In this document: positions 1 to 7,961 of the stretch, one piece after another
Numbering within the stretch: the first letter of the stretch is position 1
Layout of the letters: the number at the start of each line of letters is the position of its first letter
Assembly: GCA_052144935.1 (NCBI GenBank)
Contig: JBKQPR010000324.1
Coordinates: forward strand, 1 to 34,457
DNA length: 34,457 bases
Origin: JOPF133 sp052144935
GTDB taxonomy: Bacteria; Acidobacteriota; Terriglobia; Bryobacterales; Bryobacteraceae
Direction: 5' to 3'
Notes under the pieces: model-generated
What the model saw: only the letters and a program-made list of their open reading frames with translations
What the model was told of the DNA's origin: nothing
Database searches by the model: none
Translations under genes and position numbers: made by a program

Positions 1-847
1 TTTCGAACGGGATCAGCTCGTCGGCGGTCAGGTAGCCATCGTGATTGCGATCCAGCTTCTTCAGCGATTGGGCGGCGTGCTCGATCTCCCAAGCCGAGAT
101 CTCGCCATCATGGTCGGCATCCAGAGCCGCCAGCACCGGATGGTTGCTCATGAAACGCTGACGCAGTTGCGCCAGCAACGGCGGGGGCACGGAATTCGGA
201 TCGATGTGCAAGCCGCATTCTTCGGGCGTTAGTTTGCCATCGTAGTCAATGTCCAGTTTGCGAAGAGCCGCCGGGGCGTTGCCGATCTCCCACGGCGAGA
301 GCGTCAAATCGCGATCGGCGTCGAGCGCGCCCAGGACCGGCATAGAAGTGAAGTAAGGCCGGGCGAGCTTCAGCCACGCCTCGAACGGGTCCGGTCCCAG
401 CTTGACCGTCGTGTTGAGGTCGCTGCCGGTCATTGAATTCCGATCGATCGGCAAGAGACTGGGCCTGGAAGAATGCACGCCGATGAGGAATGGCCTGGCG
501 ACGCCGCCCGCTTTGCCGATGAGCAGCACGGCGACCGAAATCGACAGAATGGCCAGCAGCCCGCCCTGAAACAGCGCCGCGGGGTGCGGTTTGTAGGTCT
601 CAATGGTTTGAAACAGCGGCACGCCCAATGCCTCCAGCGACGCATCGGCTGCCACCGGCATCGACTCGGGGCGGAATTCAGGGCGAAGCAGCCACTGGCG
701 CGCGAGCGAGGCGACAGCGTCGGCGAAATATCGCGGCTTGGCTCGTAAGACAGACCGGTCGAAATCGTCGAGCATGTCGTCGCCAAACCGCCAGCGGAAT
801 GGCGCCGGGTGCAGCCAGATCAATTGGATGTACAGCCATCGCAGCAT
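1..847 (-). CDS. Membrane-anchored EF-hand protein (3' end outside window)
   Basis: Reading the minus strand from the ATG at 847-845 gives an open frame that runs off the left edge, about 282 residues in the window. The N-terminus starts MLRWLYIQLIWLHPAPFRWR, a cytosolic or amphipathic head. At about residues 96-115 there is one hydrophobic helix (GGLLAILSISVAVLLIGKAG). After it come calcium-binding EF-hand loops of the DxDxDG type: DADRDLTLSPWE, DIDYDGKLTPEE, DADHDGEISAWE and DRNHDGYLTADE. The start overlaps the stop of the padR gene (TGATG), so the two are probably one operon under PadR control. The likely topology is one membrane pass with an exported C-terminal calcium-binding part, which is inference. 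The function is unknown. The head resembles small membrane proteins found next to padR in acidobacteria, a recollection I could not check here. Confidence 0.8.
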   Translation of the reverse strand, partial: MLRWLYIQLIWLHPAPFRWRFGDDMLDDFDRSVLRAKPRYFADAVASLARQWLLRPEFRPESMPVAADASLEALGVPLFQTIETYKPHPAALFQGGLLAILSISVAVLLIGKAGGVARPFLIGVHSSRPSLLPIDRNSMTGSDLNTTVKLGPDPFEAWLKLARPYFTSMPVLGALDADRDLTLSPWEIGNAPAALRKLDIDYDGKLTPEECGLHIDPNSVPPPLLAQLRQRFMSNHPVLAALDADHDGEISAWEIEHAAQSLKKLDRNHDGYLTADELIPFE

Positions 848-1200
848 CACGCCCTCCTGGGTTTGAGCGCGCGGAGGCGCGCCCGGCCTTCGTGAACGAC
901 GCCTTCCAGCCGCGCGATTTCCTGTGAGAGCACGCCGCGCCCGAGCGGGCTCAGGCGATAGTAGCGGCGGCGGGAGATCTCTTCGGCGGCCGGTCCGGCG
1001 ACCTCCTCCACCATACGCTGCTTCATGAGGCGCTGCAGGTTGTCGTAGAGGGTGCCGGGGCCAAGGTTGTACCGGCCGCCCGATTGGCGCAGCACCTCCT
1101 GCATGATGCCGTAGCCGTGCATCGGTTCTCCGGCCAGCGAGAGCAGGATGTGCAGCGTGGCCGGGGCCAGCGGAAGATAATCGTCGGGGTCCGGTTTCAT
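847..1200 (-). CDS. PadR family transcriptional regulator
   Basis: This 117-residue protein has the PadR winged-helix fold. It begins with a short N-terminal segment leading into LPLAPATLHILLSLAGEPMHGYGIMQEV, the typical first helices with the HGYG motif. The recognition and wing region follows (GPGTLYDNLQRLMKQRMVEE), then RRYYRLSPLGRGVL. The C-terminal dimerisation helix is short. PadR proteins are dimeric repressors that bind near their own promoters, often in response to small ligands or stress. The ATG at 1200 is the only sensible start. The stop overlaps the ATG of the EF-hand protein, which is the obvious candidate target and operon partner. Confidence 0.9.
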   Translation of the reverse strand: MKPDPDDYLPLAPATLHILLSLAGEPMHGYGIMQEVLRQSGGRYNLGPGTLYDNLQRLMKQRMVEEVAGPAAEEISRRRYYRLSPLGRGVLSQEIARLEGVVHEGRARLRALKPRRA

Positions 1201-1375
1201 GATCGGATCCCGTTATATCAGATTCCGATGATCATGGCAAGCGTGAATTGCGGCCCAATCGAGGCGTCGGGAGATTATAGAGTACATCCGATGGCGAGGA
1301 GTCTCCTCATCCTCTGCTCTCGTTCTCGGCCGCGCCGGCGCCGCGACCGCTGGGGCGGCGTACCTTGCCGGGAGC

Positions 1376-1792
1376 TTATCGGAATCTACGTGAATAGCGC
1401 AGCACGCCTCTGACCGAGCGGGCTTCGCCAACACCAAGTAGCCACAGCGCGAAACACGACCAGAACACGACCCCGATACGCGACCTGGCATCGTGAATTC
1501 CGGTGAGCGCAATGAATAAGCGTGCTGCCAAATATGCGAGCATCACTCGTCCGATCCAAAGATGCCCGGTGTCGGCCCGACGCCCGATCAGATCCCAACA
1601 AGCAAGAGCAAATGTCTCGTTCAGCAGAAACCCAATCGGGCGCCATCGCTGCCCACGTTTAACGAAACGGTTCCTGGGAAGAACACGTCCGAAAGCAATG
1701 CGGCAGGGAAGAGTGCCAGATTCGAGAACCAAGAACGGCCTCGCGAATGAGTCATTTATTGGGACCCAATCGAACGTTCGACAACTCGGCAA
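1376..1792 (-). CDS. Possible small membrane protein or remnant
   Basis: An open frame of 138 codons. The C-terminal half has a membrane-protein character, with two hydrophobic segments (RVMLAYLAARLFIALTG and VVFWSCFALWLLGVG) separated by a short basic loop. The N-terminal third looks random. No Shine-Dalgarno is visible before the ATG and no family was recognised. It lies between padR and a decayed gene on the same strand, so it may be a remnant of a larger membrane protein. It may equally be chance coding in GC-rich DNA. Confidence 0.25.
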   Translation of the reverse strand: MPSCRTFDWVPINDSFARPFLVLESGTLPCRIAFGRVLPRNRFVKRGQRWRPIGFLLNETFALACWDLIGRRADTGHLWIGRVMLAYLAARLFIALTGIHDARSRIGVVFWSCFALWLLGVGEARSVRGVLRYSRRFR

Positions 1793-1920
1793 TGGGCGAC
1801 GTCACCAGCTACCGCCGCAAGCCCCGCCTCGGCACTGCGCGTCCTGGAACAAATTCCGCGTCGGCCGACTGGCAGCACGCGGCGATGGCGGATGGTGCTG
1901 CTCGCCAGGATGGCAAGAGG

Positions 1921-2600
1921 TCACAGCAGGCCGCGCACCAGGACAACACGTTGCGTGGAGTCGTCCCGCTGTTCGAAGTGAACAAAGCGTTCATCGGGAG
2001 ATACGTCCGAGCGCATTATCGACGGGACTTCTACGAGCGGAATCATCTGTTTCGATTCCGCATCGAACCGGGCGATGGCGAGCGCTTGACCCGAGGCTTT
2101 TCGAACGAGCACTGGAAAGTACAGGAAGCGAGATCCCAGTGCGAACTCGCTGATGCTTTCACTATCCAGCAGATGCTCAACGCGGCCTCCCGCGATTGGC
2201 ATTCGACAAAGCTTAGCGCCGGGATGTCTTAGAAAAGGAACCGGCCATCGCGTGATATCTGCGGCTGGCTGCCCTCCAAACCCATATTGGAGAGCTTCCC
2301 ATCCATGAGGCCGATACGGACAATTGCCTGTCGCCACGCCGGCGTTTCAATTCGAATATCTTCTTCGACGCTTCCCCCGCCAACAGCCGTATGCCTCCAC
2401 CGCCGCGCGGGCGCGTGTAGATCGCGCAGGAGCCATCCGGCTTCGCCGGTCTCCGGCAGTGTGTAGGTGAGTCGGACGGTCCGATCTTCGCCCGTCGGCG
2501 GGTCCAGAAGCTGTATCGGCCGCCCGAGGAGCAGTTCTACTGGCGCCGGATCACTTTGGTTCGACTGCGCAAACTCAGTTCGAGACCGCTTGGCGTAATC
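1921..2600 (-). pseudogene. Frameshifted C-terminal fragment of a PD40/TolB-like beta-propeller protein
   Basis: Two overlapping minus-strand frames together read as one protein tail. From about 2600 to 2231 the frame gives PVELLLGRPIQLLDPPTGED, then WRQAIVRIGLMDGKL, then QPQISRDGRFLF and a stop. In the neighbouring frame it continues HPGAKLCRMPIAGGRVEHLL, ARFDAESKQMIPL, DVSPDERFVHFEQRDD and ends VVLVRGLL. The recurring 'SRDGRFLF' and 'SPDERFVHF' blades are typical of WD40-like (PD40) propellers, and the terminal 'VLVRG' resembles the ends of such proteins in acidobacteria. One base is missing near 2231. No start codon or N-terminal part is visible; the divergent PLP enzyme begins at 2645. 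It is interpreted as a truncated, frameshifted pseudogene. Confidence 0.55.
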
Positions 2601-2632
2601 CGAGCCTCCCCGCGAGCAAAGAGAATCGGCGG

Positions 2633-2638
2633 TATGAT
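2633..2638 (+). promoter_or_regulatory. Candidate -10 element of a leaderless promoter
   Basis: TATGAT lies 6 nt upstream of the ATG at 2645, and no Shine-Dalgarno is present. This spacing would put transcription start at or next to the A of the start codon. No good -35 was found. Confidence 0.4.
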
Positions 2639-2644
2639 TCTTGC

Positions 2645-4300
2645 ATGAAAGACACGCTTGCCGGGTACTGGAGAGAATGGAGCCGGCGCGACCTGTTTCG
2701 GCGGGGCGGCCTGCTGGCGGCCGTACCGGGATTCCTGGGCGGAAGCAGGGCCGCCGCGGCGCCCGCGCCCACCACGGCCGGCAAACTGGAGATCGGTCCT
2801 GGCATCTACCAATCGCTCGGCGTCCGGCCCGTCATCAACTGCCGGGGAACCTTCACCGTGGTCGGGGGCTCGCTGGAATTGCCGGAAGTCCGAGCCGCGA
2901 AAGATGCCGCGGCCCAGCATTACGTGCAGCTTGACGAGCTGATGGAGGCCGTCGGCCGGCGCCTGGCCGAGCTGACGGGAGCCGAGTGGGGCATGGTAGC
3001 TTCCGGCTGCGCCGCGGCTCTGGCCCACGCGACCACCGCATGCATTACCGGTGGCAATCCCGATCTGCACACCCGCATACCCGACCTGAGCGGTTTTCCG
3101 AAAGACGAGGTCGTCATTCCGAATCACTCCCGAAACGAATACGACCAGGCGGTCCGGTCGGTGGGTGTGCGAATCGTCGAAGTGGCGGATGCTGCCGAGT
3201 ATGAAGCGGCGCTGGGGCCGAAGGTCGCGATGGTGTACGTTCTGGCGGGAACCAGGGCGGAAAGCGGCCCGCTGAATTACGACACCATCTACAGCATTGC
3301 CAAGAAGAAGAATATCCCGGTGATCACGGATGCGGCCGCCGAGATGCTCTCCATCCCCAACGTCCACCTGCAAAGAGGCGCCACCATGGTGGGCTACAGC
3401 GGCGGCAAGGCAATCCGCGGGCCGCAATGCGCGGGCCTCCTGCTGGGGCGCAAGGATCTGATTCAGGCCGCCTGGGTGGCCAGCGCTCCGCACCACGGCC
3501 ATGGCCGCACTATGAAAATCGGGAAGGAAGAGATCGTCGGAATGCTGGCGGCCGTGGAGGTCTGGGTGAAGCGGGACCACCAAGCCGAAGACGAGATGTG
3601 GACCTCCTGGATGAACAACATTGCCGGCCGCGTTTCCAAAATCGACGGCGTCACCACAGCCGTGCGGCAACCGCGCGGATTGAACAATCACAGCCCGGGG
3701 CTTTCGATCGGTTGGGATGCCGCCAAGTTTGGAATCACCGGGCAGGAAATGGCCCATCTTCTGGACACCACCGATCCGCGCATCGTGTTGAGCGGCGGCG
3801 GGGGAGGGGGAGGCGGCGGGCGCGGCGGCAGAGGCGGCCGGGGAGCCGATGAAACCAGCGTTTCCATTACCGCTCACATGATGGCGCCGGGCGAGGACAA
3901 GATTGTCGGAGACCGCATTCACCAGATCCTTTCCACTCCCCGCCCGCCGAAGAGCGCCGAACCGCCAATGGCTCCGTCCGGCGACCTGAACGGCCGGTGG
4001 GACGTGCATATCGAGTTTGCGGCCGGCAGTTCCGACCATGTGTTTCACGTGAAACAAACCGGGAATCAACTGGCCGGGACGCACCAGGGAGAGTTCGTGG
4101 CGCGGGATTTCTCAGGCTCCATCGCGGGCGATGAAGTACATATTGCCAGTAACGTGGGTGAAGTACACGGCGCGGCCTTGTCTTATCGCTTCGATGGCAA
4201 ACTGAACGGCGACACCATGTCCGGCACATTGGATATGGGCGAATACTTGGGGGCTAAATGGACCGCCAAGCGTCACACTTTCGGAAGGGCTCAGGGATGA
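2645..4300 (+). CDS. Tat-exported SelA-fold PLP-dependent enzyme with C-terminal beta domain (paralog 1)
   Basis: A 551-residue protein. It starts with a twin-arginine signal (WSRRDLFRRGGLLAAVPGFL) and an Ala-rich cleavage region. Residues about 50-430 form a fold-type-I PLP domain of the SelA/YhfS/DgaE type: SLGVRPVINCRGTFTVVGGS, GAEWGMVASGCAAALAH, PVITDAAAEM, and the Schiff-base lysine in YSGGKAIRGPQ (Lys255). A Gly/Arg-rich insert (positions 3790-3845) interrupts the C-terminal lobe. The last ~100 residues, from GRWDVHIEF to GAKWTAK, look like a small beta-barrel domain. Cytosolic relatives make selenocysteyl-tRNA or cleave amino-sugar acids. The substrate here is unknown. A periplasmic location for a PLP enzyme is unusual. 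The stop overlaps the next gene (ATGA), and a close paralog lies 1.6 kb downstream. The start at 2645 is supported by the matching N-terminus of the paralog. Confidence 0.85.
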   Translation: MKDTLAGYWREWSRRDLFRRGGLLAAVPGFLGGSRAAAAPAPTTAGKLEIGPGIYQSLGVRPVINCRGTFTVVGGSLELPEVRAAKDAAAQHYVQLDELMEAVGRRLAELTGAEWGMVASGCAAALAHATTACITGGNPDLHTRIPDLSGFPKDEVVIPNHSRNEYDQAVRSVGVRIVEVADAAEYEAALGPKVAMVYVLAGTRAESGPLNYDTIYSIAKKKNIPVITDAAAEMLSIPNVHLQRGATMVGYSGGKAIRGPQCAGLLLGRKDLIQAAWVASAPHHGHGRTMKIGKEEIVGMLAAVEVWVKRDHQAEDEMWTSWMNNIAGRVSKIDGVTTAVRQPRGLNNHSPGLSIGWDAAKFGITGQEMAHLLDTTDPRIVLSGGGGGGGGGRGGRGGRGADETSVSITAHMMAPGEDKIVGDRIHQILSTPRPPKSAEPPMAPSGDLNGRWDVHIEFAAGSSDHVFHVKQTGNQLAGTHQGEFVARDFSGSIAGDEVHIASNVGEVHGAALSYRFDGKLNGDTMSGTLDMGEYLGAKWTAKRHTFGRAQG

Positions 4301-5766
4301 AGCAGGTAGTGGGGCGGGCACCCCAGGATTGGCTGCCCCACGGTTTGTGCAGAACGGTCACCAAGACTCAGGGTAAGTGGCATGGGGCGCTTTCGCCCGC
4401 CAACCTGTATCGCGCCCTTGCCGCCCTCCTCCTCACCTGCTGCGTTCCGGCGCTCTCCGGCGCCGGTGCGTGCGCGGTGGAGAATACCGACTACCTTGGC
4501 TGGAAGGCGGTCAAGGTTGCCAATCCGTGGGTAACCCTGATGGTCGTCCCGCAACTTGGCGGGCGGCTGATGCAGGTGACATTCGGAGGGCACGATTTCC
4601 TGTTCGTCAACCAACAGCTCAAGGGTCAGTCCTTCCCGCCCGAAGTGTCCGCCACGCAGAACCGCTGGTTCAATTATGGGGGCGATAAGATCTGGCCCAT
4701 GCCGGAAGGTTCCAGCGACGAGCAGCACTGGCCAGGCGCCACGGGCGAGCCGCTGGACTCCGGGGCATTCACTTTGCAGATTTTGTCGCAAGACGCCACC
4801 TGCTCGGTGCGGCTCACCGGACCGCCGGACCCGTCGATCGGCCAACAGTACATACGGGACATCAGCATCGGCGCCGACTCGCCGGTCATTTCCTTTCACG
4901 CCGTCATGAAGAATATCAGCGGCTATCCGCAGGAATGGTCGGAGCAGTCGGTGTCGCAATACAACACCGGGGATACTCAAAACCCAGCCCAGCCGAACCC
5001 GGATTTCTGGGGCCTCACACCGGCCAACCCGCAGAGCGCGTATCTAAACTCGTTCCATGTGCGCACCGGCACGGCATCCACTCCGGGCTACTCGGTGCGC
5101 GACGGCTTGTTCGCGGTACGTTCGAGCAACGCGGGAGGCGAGGTCTGGGTCGACAGCCCGGGCGATTGGCTGGCCGCGGTGGATGGCTCAACCCGGTACA
5201 CCATGGTCGAGCGCTTCCGCTATCAGCGCGGCGCGGAATATCCGGGCAAGGCCACGGTGATCTTTTACACCACCGGATCGAGCCGCCGCGGCGGCGCCGC
5301 GCCTCAACCAACGGCCGACACCCCCCCGCGAGCGCCCACCCAGTATATGGAAGCGGAATTGAACAGCCCCGTGGTGCGGCTGGATCCCGGCGAAACCTAT
5401 GCCATGGATACGCAATGGTTCCCCGCGCGGATGGGCAGCGAGCTAAAAACCGTCACATACGCCGGCGTGGTGGGCAAGCCGCTGACCGCTTCCGGCTCTT
5501 CCGGCAGCATCGCGCTGGCGGGAGAGTTCGGCGTCTTCTTTGCAGGGCAACTGGAGCTCCGGTTCTACGACCGGCAAGGGTCCAGACTGGGGACTGCGCA
5601 GGTTCAGGAGGTAACTCCACTGGAAATGGTGAACCTGCAGCAAACCGTGCAGGCTCCGGCCGAGACCGCCCGGGTTTCCCTGCACCTGGTGGATCGGAAT
5701 GGATTGGACCGAGGCCCGCTCGGGGAAACCGTGGTAAGCTGGCCTGTGTCCGAGCCGCGACAGTGA
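4297..5766 (+). CDS. Secreted DUF4380-type protein (aldose-epimerase-like fold)
   Basis: About 489 residues if it starts at the ATG overlapping the upstream stop (ATGA). A hydrophobic signal segment (YRALAALLLTCCVPALSGAG) lies at about residues 38-57, preceded by an unusually long, non-hydrophobic leader. The mature N-terminal half carries VVPQLGGRLMQVTFGGHDFL, then FVNQQ and WFNYGGDKIWPMPEG. This pattern is typical of DUF4380 and related galactose-mutarotase-like beta-sandwiches, whose members are thought to bind carbohydrates. The C-terminal ~120 residues form a separate beta-rich segment. It sits between two Tat-exported SelA-like enzymes, suggesting a shared extracytoplasmic pathway, possibly sugar or amino-sugar acid catabolism (inference). 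The leader overlaps a palindrome at 4309-4341, so the natural start may lie further downstream. Confidence 0.75.
   Translation: MKQVVGRAPQDWLPHGLCRTVTKTQGKWHGALSPANLYRALAALLLTCCVPALSGAGACAVENTDYLGWKAVKVANPWVTLMVVPQLGGRLMQVTFGGHDFLFVNQQLKGQSFPPEVSATQNRWFNYGGDKIWPMPEGSSDEQHWPGATGEPLDSGAFTLQILSQDATCSVRLTGPPDPSIGQQYIRDISIGADSPVISFHAVMKNISGYPQEWSEQSVSQYNTGDTQNPAQPNPDFWGLTPANPQSAYLNSFHVRTGTASTPGYSVRDGLFAVRSSNAGGEVWVDSPGDWLAAVDGSTRYTMVERFRYQRGAEYPGKATVIFYTTGSSRRGGAAPQPTADTPPRAPTQYMEAELNSPVVRLDPGETYAMDTQWFPARMGSELKTVTYAGVVGKPLTASGSSGSIALAGEFGVFFAGQLELRFYDRQGSRLGTAQVQEVTPLEMVNLQQTVQAPAETARVSLHLVDRNGLDRGPLGETVVSWPVSEPRQ
4309..4341 (+). repeat. Imperfect palindrome in the leader of the DUF4380 gene
   Basis: GTGGGGC at 4309-4315 pairs with GCCCCAC at 4335-4341, with further partial pairing inside (GGGC/GGCT). 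Such GC-rich hairpins are usually intergenic. This one lies inside the annotated leader of the downstream gene. Confidence 0.45.
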
Positions 5767-5886
5767 GGGAGCGCCCGTGGGCCTGCGGCCCGCCAAAGGC
5801 GATGAGGACGCCGCCGGGCTGTGTCGCGGTATTGCTGGTTTGCAGGGCGTCTCCAGGAGAACGGGTGGACAAGCAAGGAGAGCGGT

Positions 5887-7521
5887 ATGCCGATTCAATT
5901 TTGGAATAAAGTCAAAGCGCCATGGGCTGGTTATAGCCGCCGGGACCTGTTCCGGCAGGGTGGTCTGCTCGCAGCGGCGCAAGTATTGGGCAGCGGCGTG
6001 AAGAGCGCGGAGGCGGCGCCGCTCGAGGTCGGACCCAATCTCTACCGGTCGATCGGCGTTCGCCCGGTTATCAATGCGCGCGGCACTTTCACGATTATCA
6101 CCGGATCGACGACTCTTCCGGAAGTGAAGCGCGCCATGGACGAGGCTTCGCGCAGCTTCGTCAATATGGACGAGCTGATGGATGGAGTCGGCCAACGCCT
6201 GGCCGAACTCAGCGGCGCGGAATGGGGCATTGTAACGGCGGGCTGCTGCGCGGCCGTGACGCACTGTACGGCGGCGGCGATTGCGGGCGGCAACCCGGAG
6301 CGCATGCAGCGCCTTCCCGACCTGGCGGGTGGGGTGCTGAAGAGTGAAGTCGTGGTTCCGGGGTACTCGCACAATGTTTACGACCACGCCGTCCGCATGC
6401 TGGGCGTGAAGCTGGTAGTGGTGCGCGATAAGTCGGAGTTGGAAGGCGCCTTTAACGATCGGACCGCGATGGTCTATATCCTGGCCGGCCAGGGCGATGA
6501 AGGACCGTTGGGAACCGCCGCGGTTTGCGAAGTCGCCAAACGGAAGAACGTCCCGGTGGTGGTGGACGCCGCCGCGGAAGTGCTCACCTTGAAACCCAAC
6601 GTTCACCTGTCCCGCGGCGCGAATGCGGTCGCCTATAGCGGCGGCAAATGCATTCGCGGACCTCAGGCCGCCGGTCTGTTGCTCGGCGACAAAAGCCTGC
6701 TGCAGGGGGCCTGGATCAACAGCGCGCCCCATCACGCCTTCGGACGTTCCGTCAAGGTGGGGAAAGAGGAAATCATGGGCATGCTGGCGGCCGTGGAGAT
6801 GTGGGTCAAACGCGACCACCAGGCCGAGTGGGCGCAGTGGGAATCCTGGCTGGATCACATCGCCACCAGCGTCAAGCGCGTGCCGGGCGTGACGACCAAG
6901 GTCAACCCGCCGAGCGAGGGCCTGTCGAATCGCACACCGGAGCTGGTGATCCAGTGGGATGGCGCGAAGTTGGGAATCACGGGGCAGGAAGTGAATAAGA
7001 CGGTTCTCGACACCGAACCGCGCATCGTTCTGGCGCGCGCGGGCGGCAGCCGGCCCGGCCAGATGGCCAGCTCGGTGGCAGTGGTTCCGTACCAGATGAC
7101 TCCGGGCGACGAGAAGGTCGTGGCGGATCGCCTGTATGCGCTGCTCTCCAAGCCGCCCAAATTTGAAAATCCCGCGCCGCCGCCGGAAGGCCAACCCGCA
7201 AGCGTGGCGGGCCAATGGGAATTGAAACTGGATTTCGTGTACGGCTCGGCGAACCACACGCTGGTGCTGGAGCAGGATGGCACGAAGCTCGTAGGAACGC
7301 ACCACGGGGAGTTCGCTTCCGGCGACCTCACCGGGACGGTCGCGGCCAATACTCTGCGCTTCCAGAGCGCCCTGGGGACCGAGGGCACGCGCGTTTCCTT
7401 TCAATTTACCGGCACGGCGGAGGCCGGTAAAATGTCCGGAACCGTGGCCCTGGGAGAGTATGGCGAGGCCCGCTGGACCGCGCAGAAGCACCAATACCGG
7501 GCTGGCGGACGCCGGGGGTGA
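5887..7521 (+). CDS. Tat-exported SelA-fold PLP-dependent enzyme with C-terminal beta domain (paralog 2)
   Basis: A 544-residue paralog of the protein at 2645-4300. The start is the ATG at 5887, preceded by an AAGGAG Shine-Dalgarno; an upstream in-frame ATG at 5821 has none. It carries a twin-arginine signal (YSRRDLFRQGGLLAAAQVLG), then a SelA-like PLP domain: SIGVRPVINARGTFTIITGS, GAEWGIVTAGCCAAVTH, PVVVDAAAEVL and the lysine motif YSGGKCIRGPQ (Lys254). The final ~105 residues (QWELKLDFVYG to ARWTAQKHQY) are the same beta domain as in paralog 1. The Gly-rich insert of paralog 1 is absent. Two copies around a DUF4380 gene suggest a heterodimer or two related substrates. It is not a housekeeping SelA: export and the extra domain argue against a tRNA substrate. 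Confidence 0.88.
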   Translation: MPIQFWNKVKAPWAGYSRRDLFRQGGLLAAAQVLGSGVKSAEAAPLEVGPNLYRSIGVRPVINARGTFTIITGSTTLPEVKRAMDEASRSFVNMDELMDGVGQRLAELSGAEWGIVTAGCCAAVTHCTAAAIAGGNPERMQRLPDLAGGVLKSEVVVPGYSHNVYDHAVRMLGVKLVVVRDKSELEGAFNDRTAMVYILAGQGDEGPLGTAAVCEVAKRKNVPVVVDAAAEVLTLKPNVHLSRGANAVAYSGGKCIRGPQAAGLLLGDKSLLQGAWINSAPHHAFGRSVKVGKEEIMGMLAAVEMWVKRDHQAEWAQWESWLDHIATSVKRVPGVTTKVNPPSEGLSNRTPELVIQWDGAKLGITGQEVNKTVLDTEPRIVLARAGGSRPGQMASSVAVVPYQMTPGDEKVVADRLYALLSKPPKFENPAPPPEGQPASVAGQWELKLDFVYGSANHTLVLEQDGTKLVGTHHGEFASGDLTGTVAANTLRFQSALGTEGTRVSFQFTGTAEAGKMSGTVALGEYGEARWTAQKHQYRAGGRRG

Positions 7522-7576
7522 CGATCTTGCATCCGTAAGCGGAGCGCCTGCTAACGGGCTGGACGCGCCGGGACCG

Positions 7577-7639
7577 ATCGCGCAGGGCGAAAGTGCAAAG
7601 TACGTCTGCGATCGGATGGGGCATTCCAGCATTCAGGTC
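7577..7639 (+). pseudogene. Scrap of a tyrosine recombinase (phage integrase family)
   Basis: About 21 codons read IAQGESAKYVCDRMGHSSIQ followed by V. This matches the conserved C-terminal stretch of tyrosine recombinases (usual form 'QGES.KYVQ..LGHSSIQVT'), including the active-site GH. The HxxR box upstream and the catalytic Tyr downstream are absent, and the flanking sequence does not continue the family in any frame. It is a relic of an integrated element. Confidence 0.6.
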
Positions 7640-7749
7640 GATGAGCGGCCGCCAAAGCCATCGGCGCGATCACGCTCTTCGCGGGCATGCTGCCGGTCAG
7701 AACCGAACTTTCGCACGCAGCCCGATTACCCCAAAAGGCCACCCGACCT

Positions 7750-7780
7750 GAGGAGTAACTCCTGCACGAGGAGTAACTCC
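7750..7780 (+). repeat. Two direct copies of a 13-bp palindromic motif
   Basis: GAGGAGTAACTCC occurs at 7750-7762 and 7768-7780. Each contains the palindrome GGAGT-A-ACTCC. The centre-to-centre distance is 18 bp. The rest of 7640-7960 shows no gene. Confidence 0.5.
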
Positions 7781-7961
7781 CGCGTCATCAATAAAGAGAT
7801 CTTCGGAACCGCTTATAGTGAAGACCTACCTCTGCGGCACAACAGCGCGCCAGAGGTATTCTCCCGCGTTGACCGGTCAGTTCAAAGCGCGAGCCGGCCC
7901 AGCTCGAAGCGGGCAATCCCGCGCGAGATGGGGAGGTGTTTGCGGTCCGGGGCGGCTTCCC

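Noticed and set aside
2537..4084. 515-codon open frame on the minus strand
   Set aside because: Antisense to the PLP enzyme. It reads His/Gly/Arg-rich with no family features, while the plus strand has clear motifs.
2645..7521. The two SelA-like genes as the selenocysteine synthase for the Sec gene in this window
   Set aside because: Both carry Tat signals and an extra C-terminal domain, which do not fit an enzyme acting on tRNA in the cytosol. True selA should be elsewhere.
5443..7632. 729-codon open frame on the minus strand
   Set aside because: A GC-rich shadow of the DUF4380 and second PLP genes, with no start signal and no recognisable domain.
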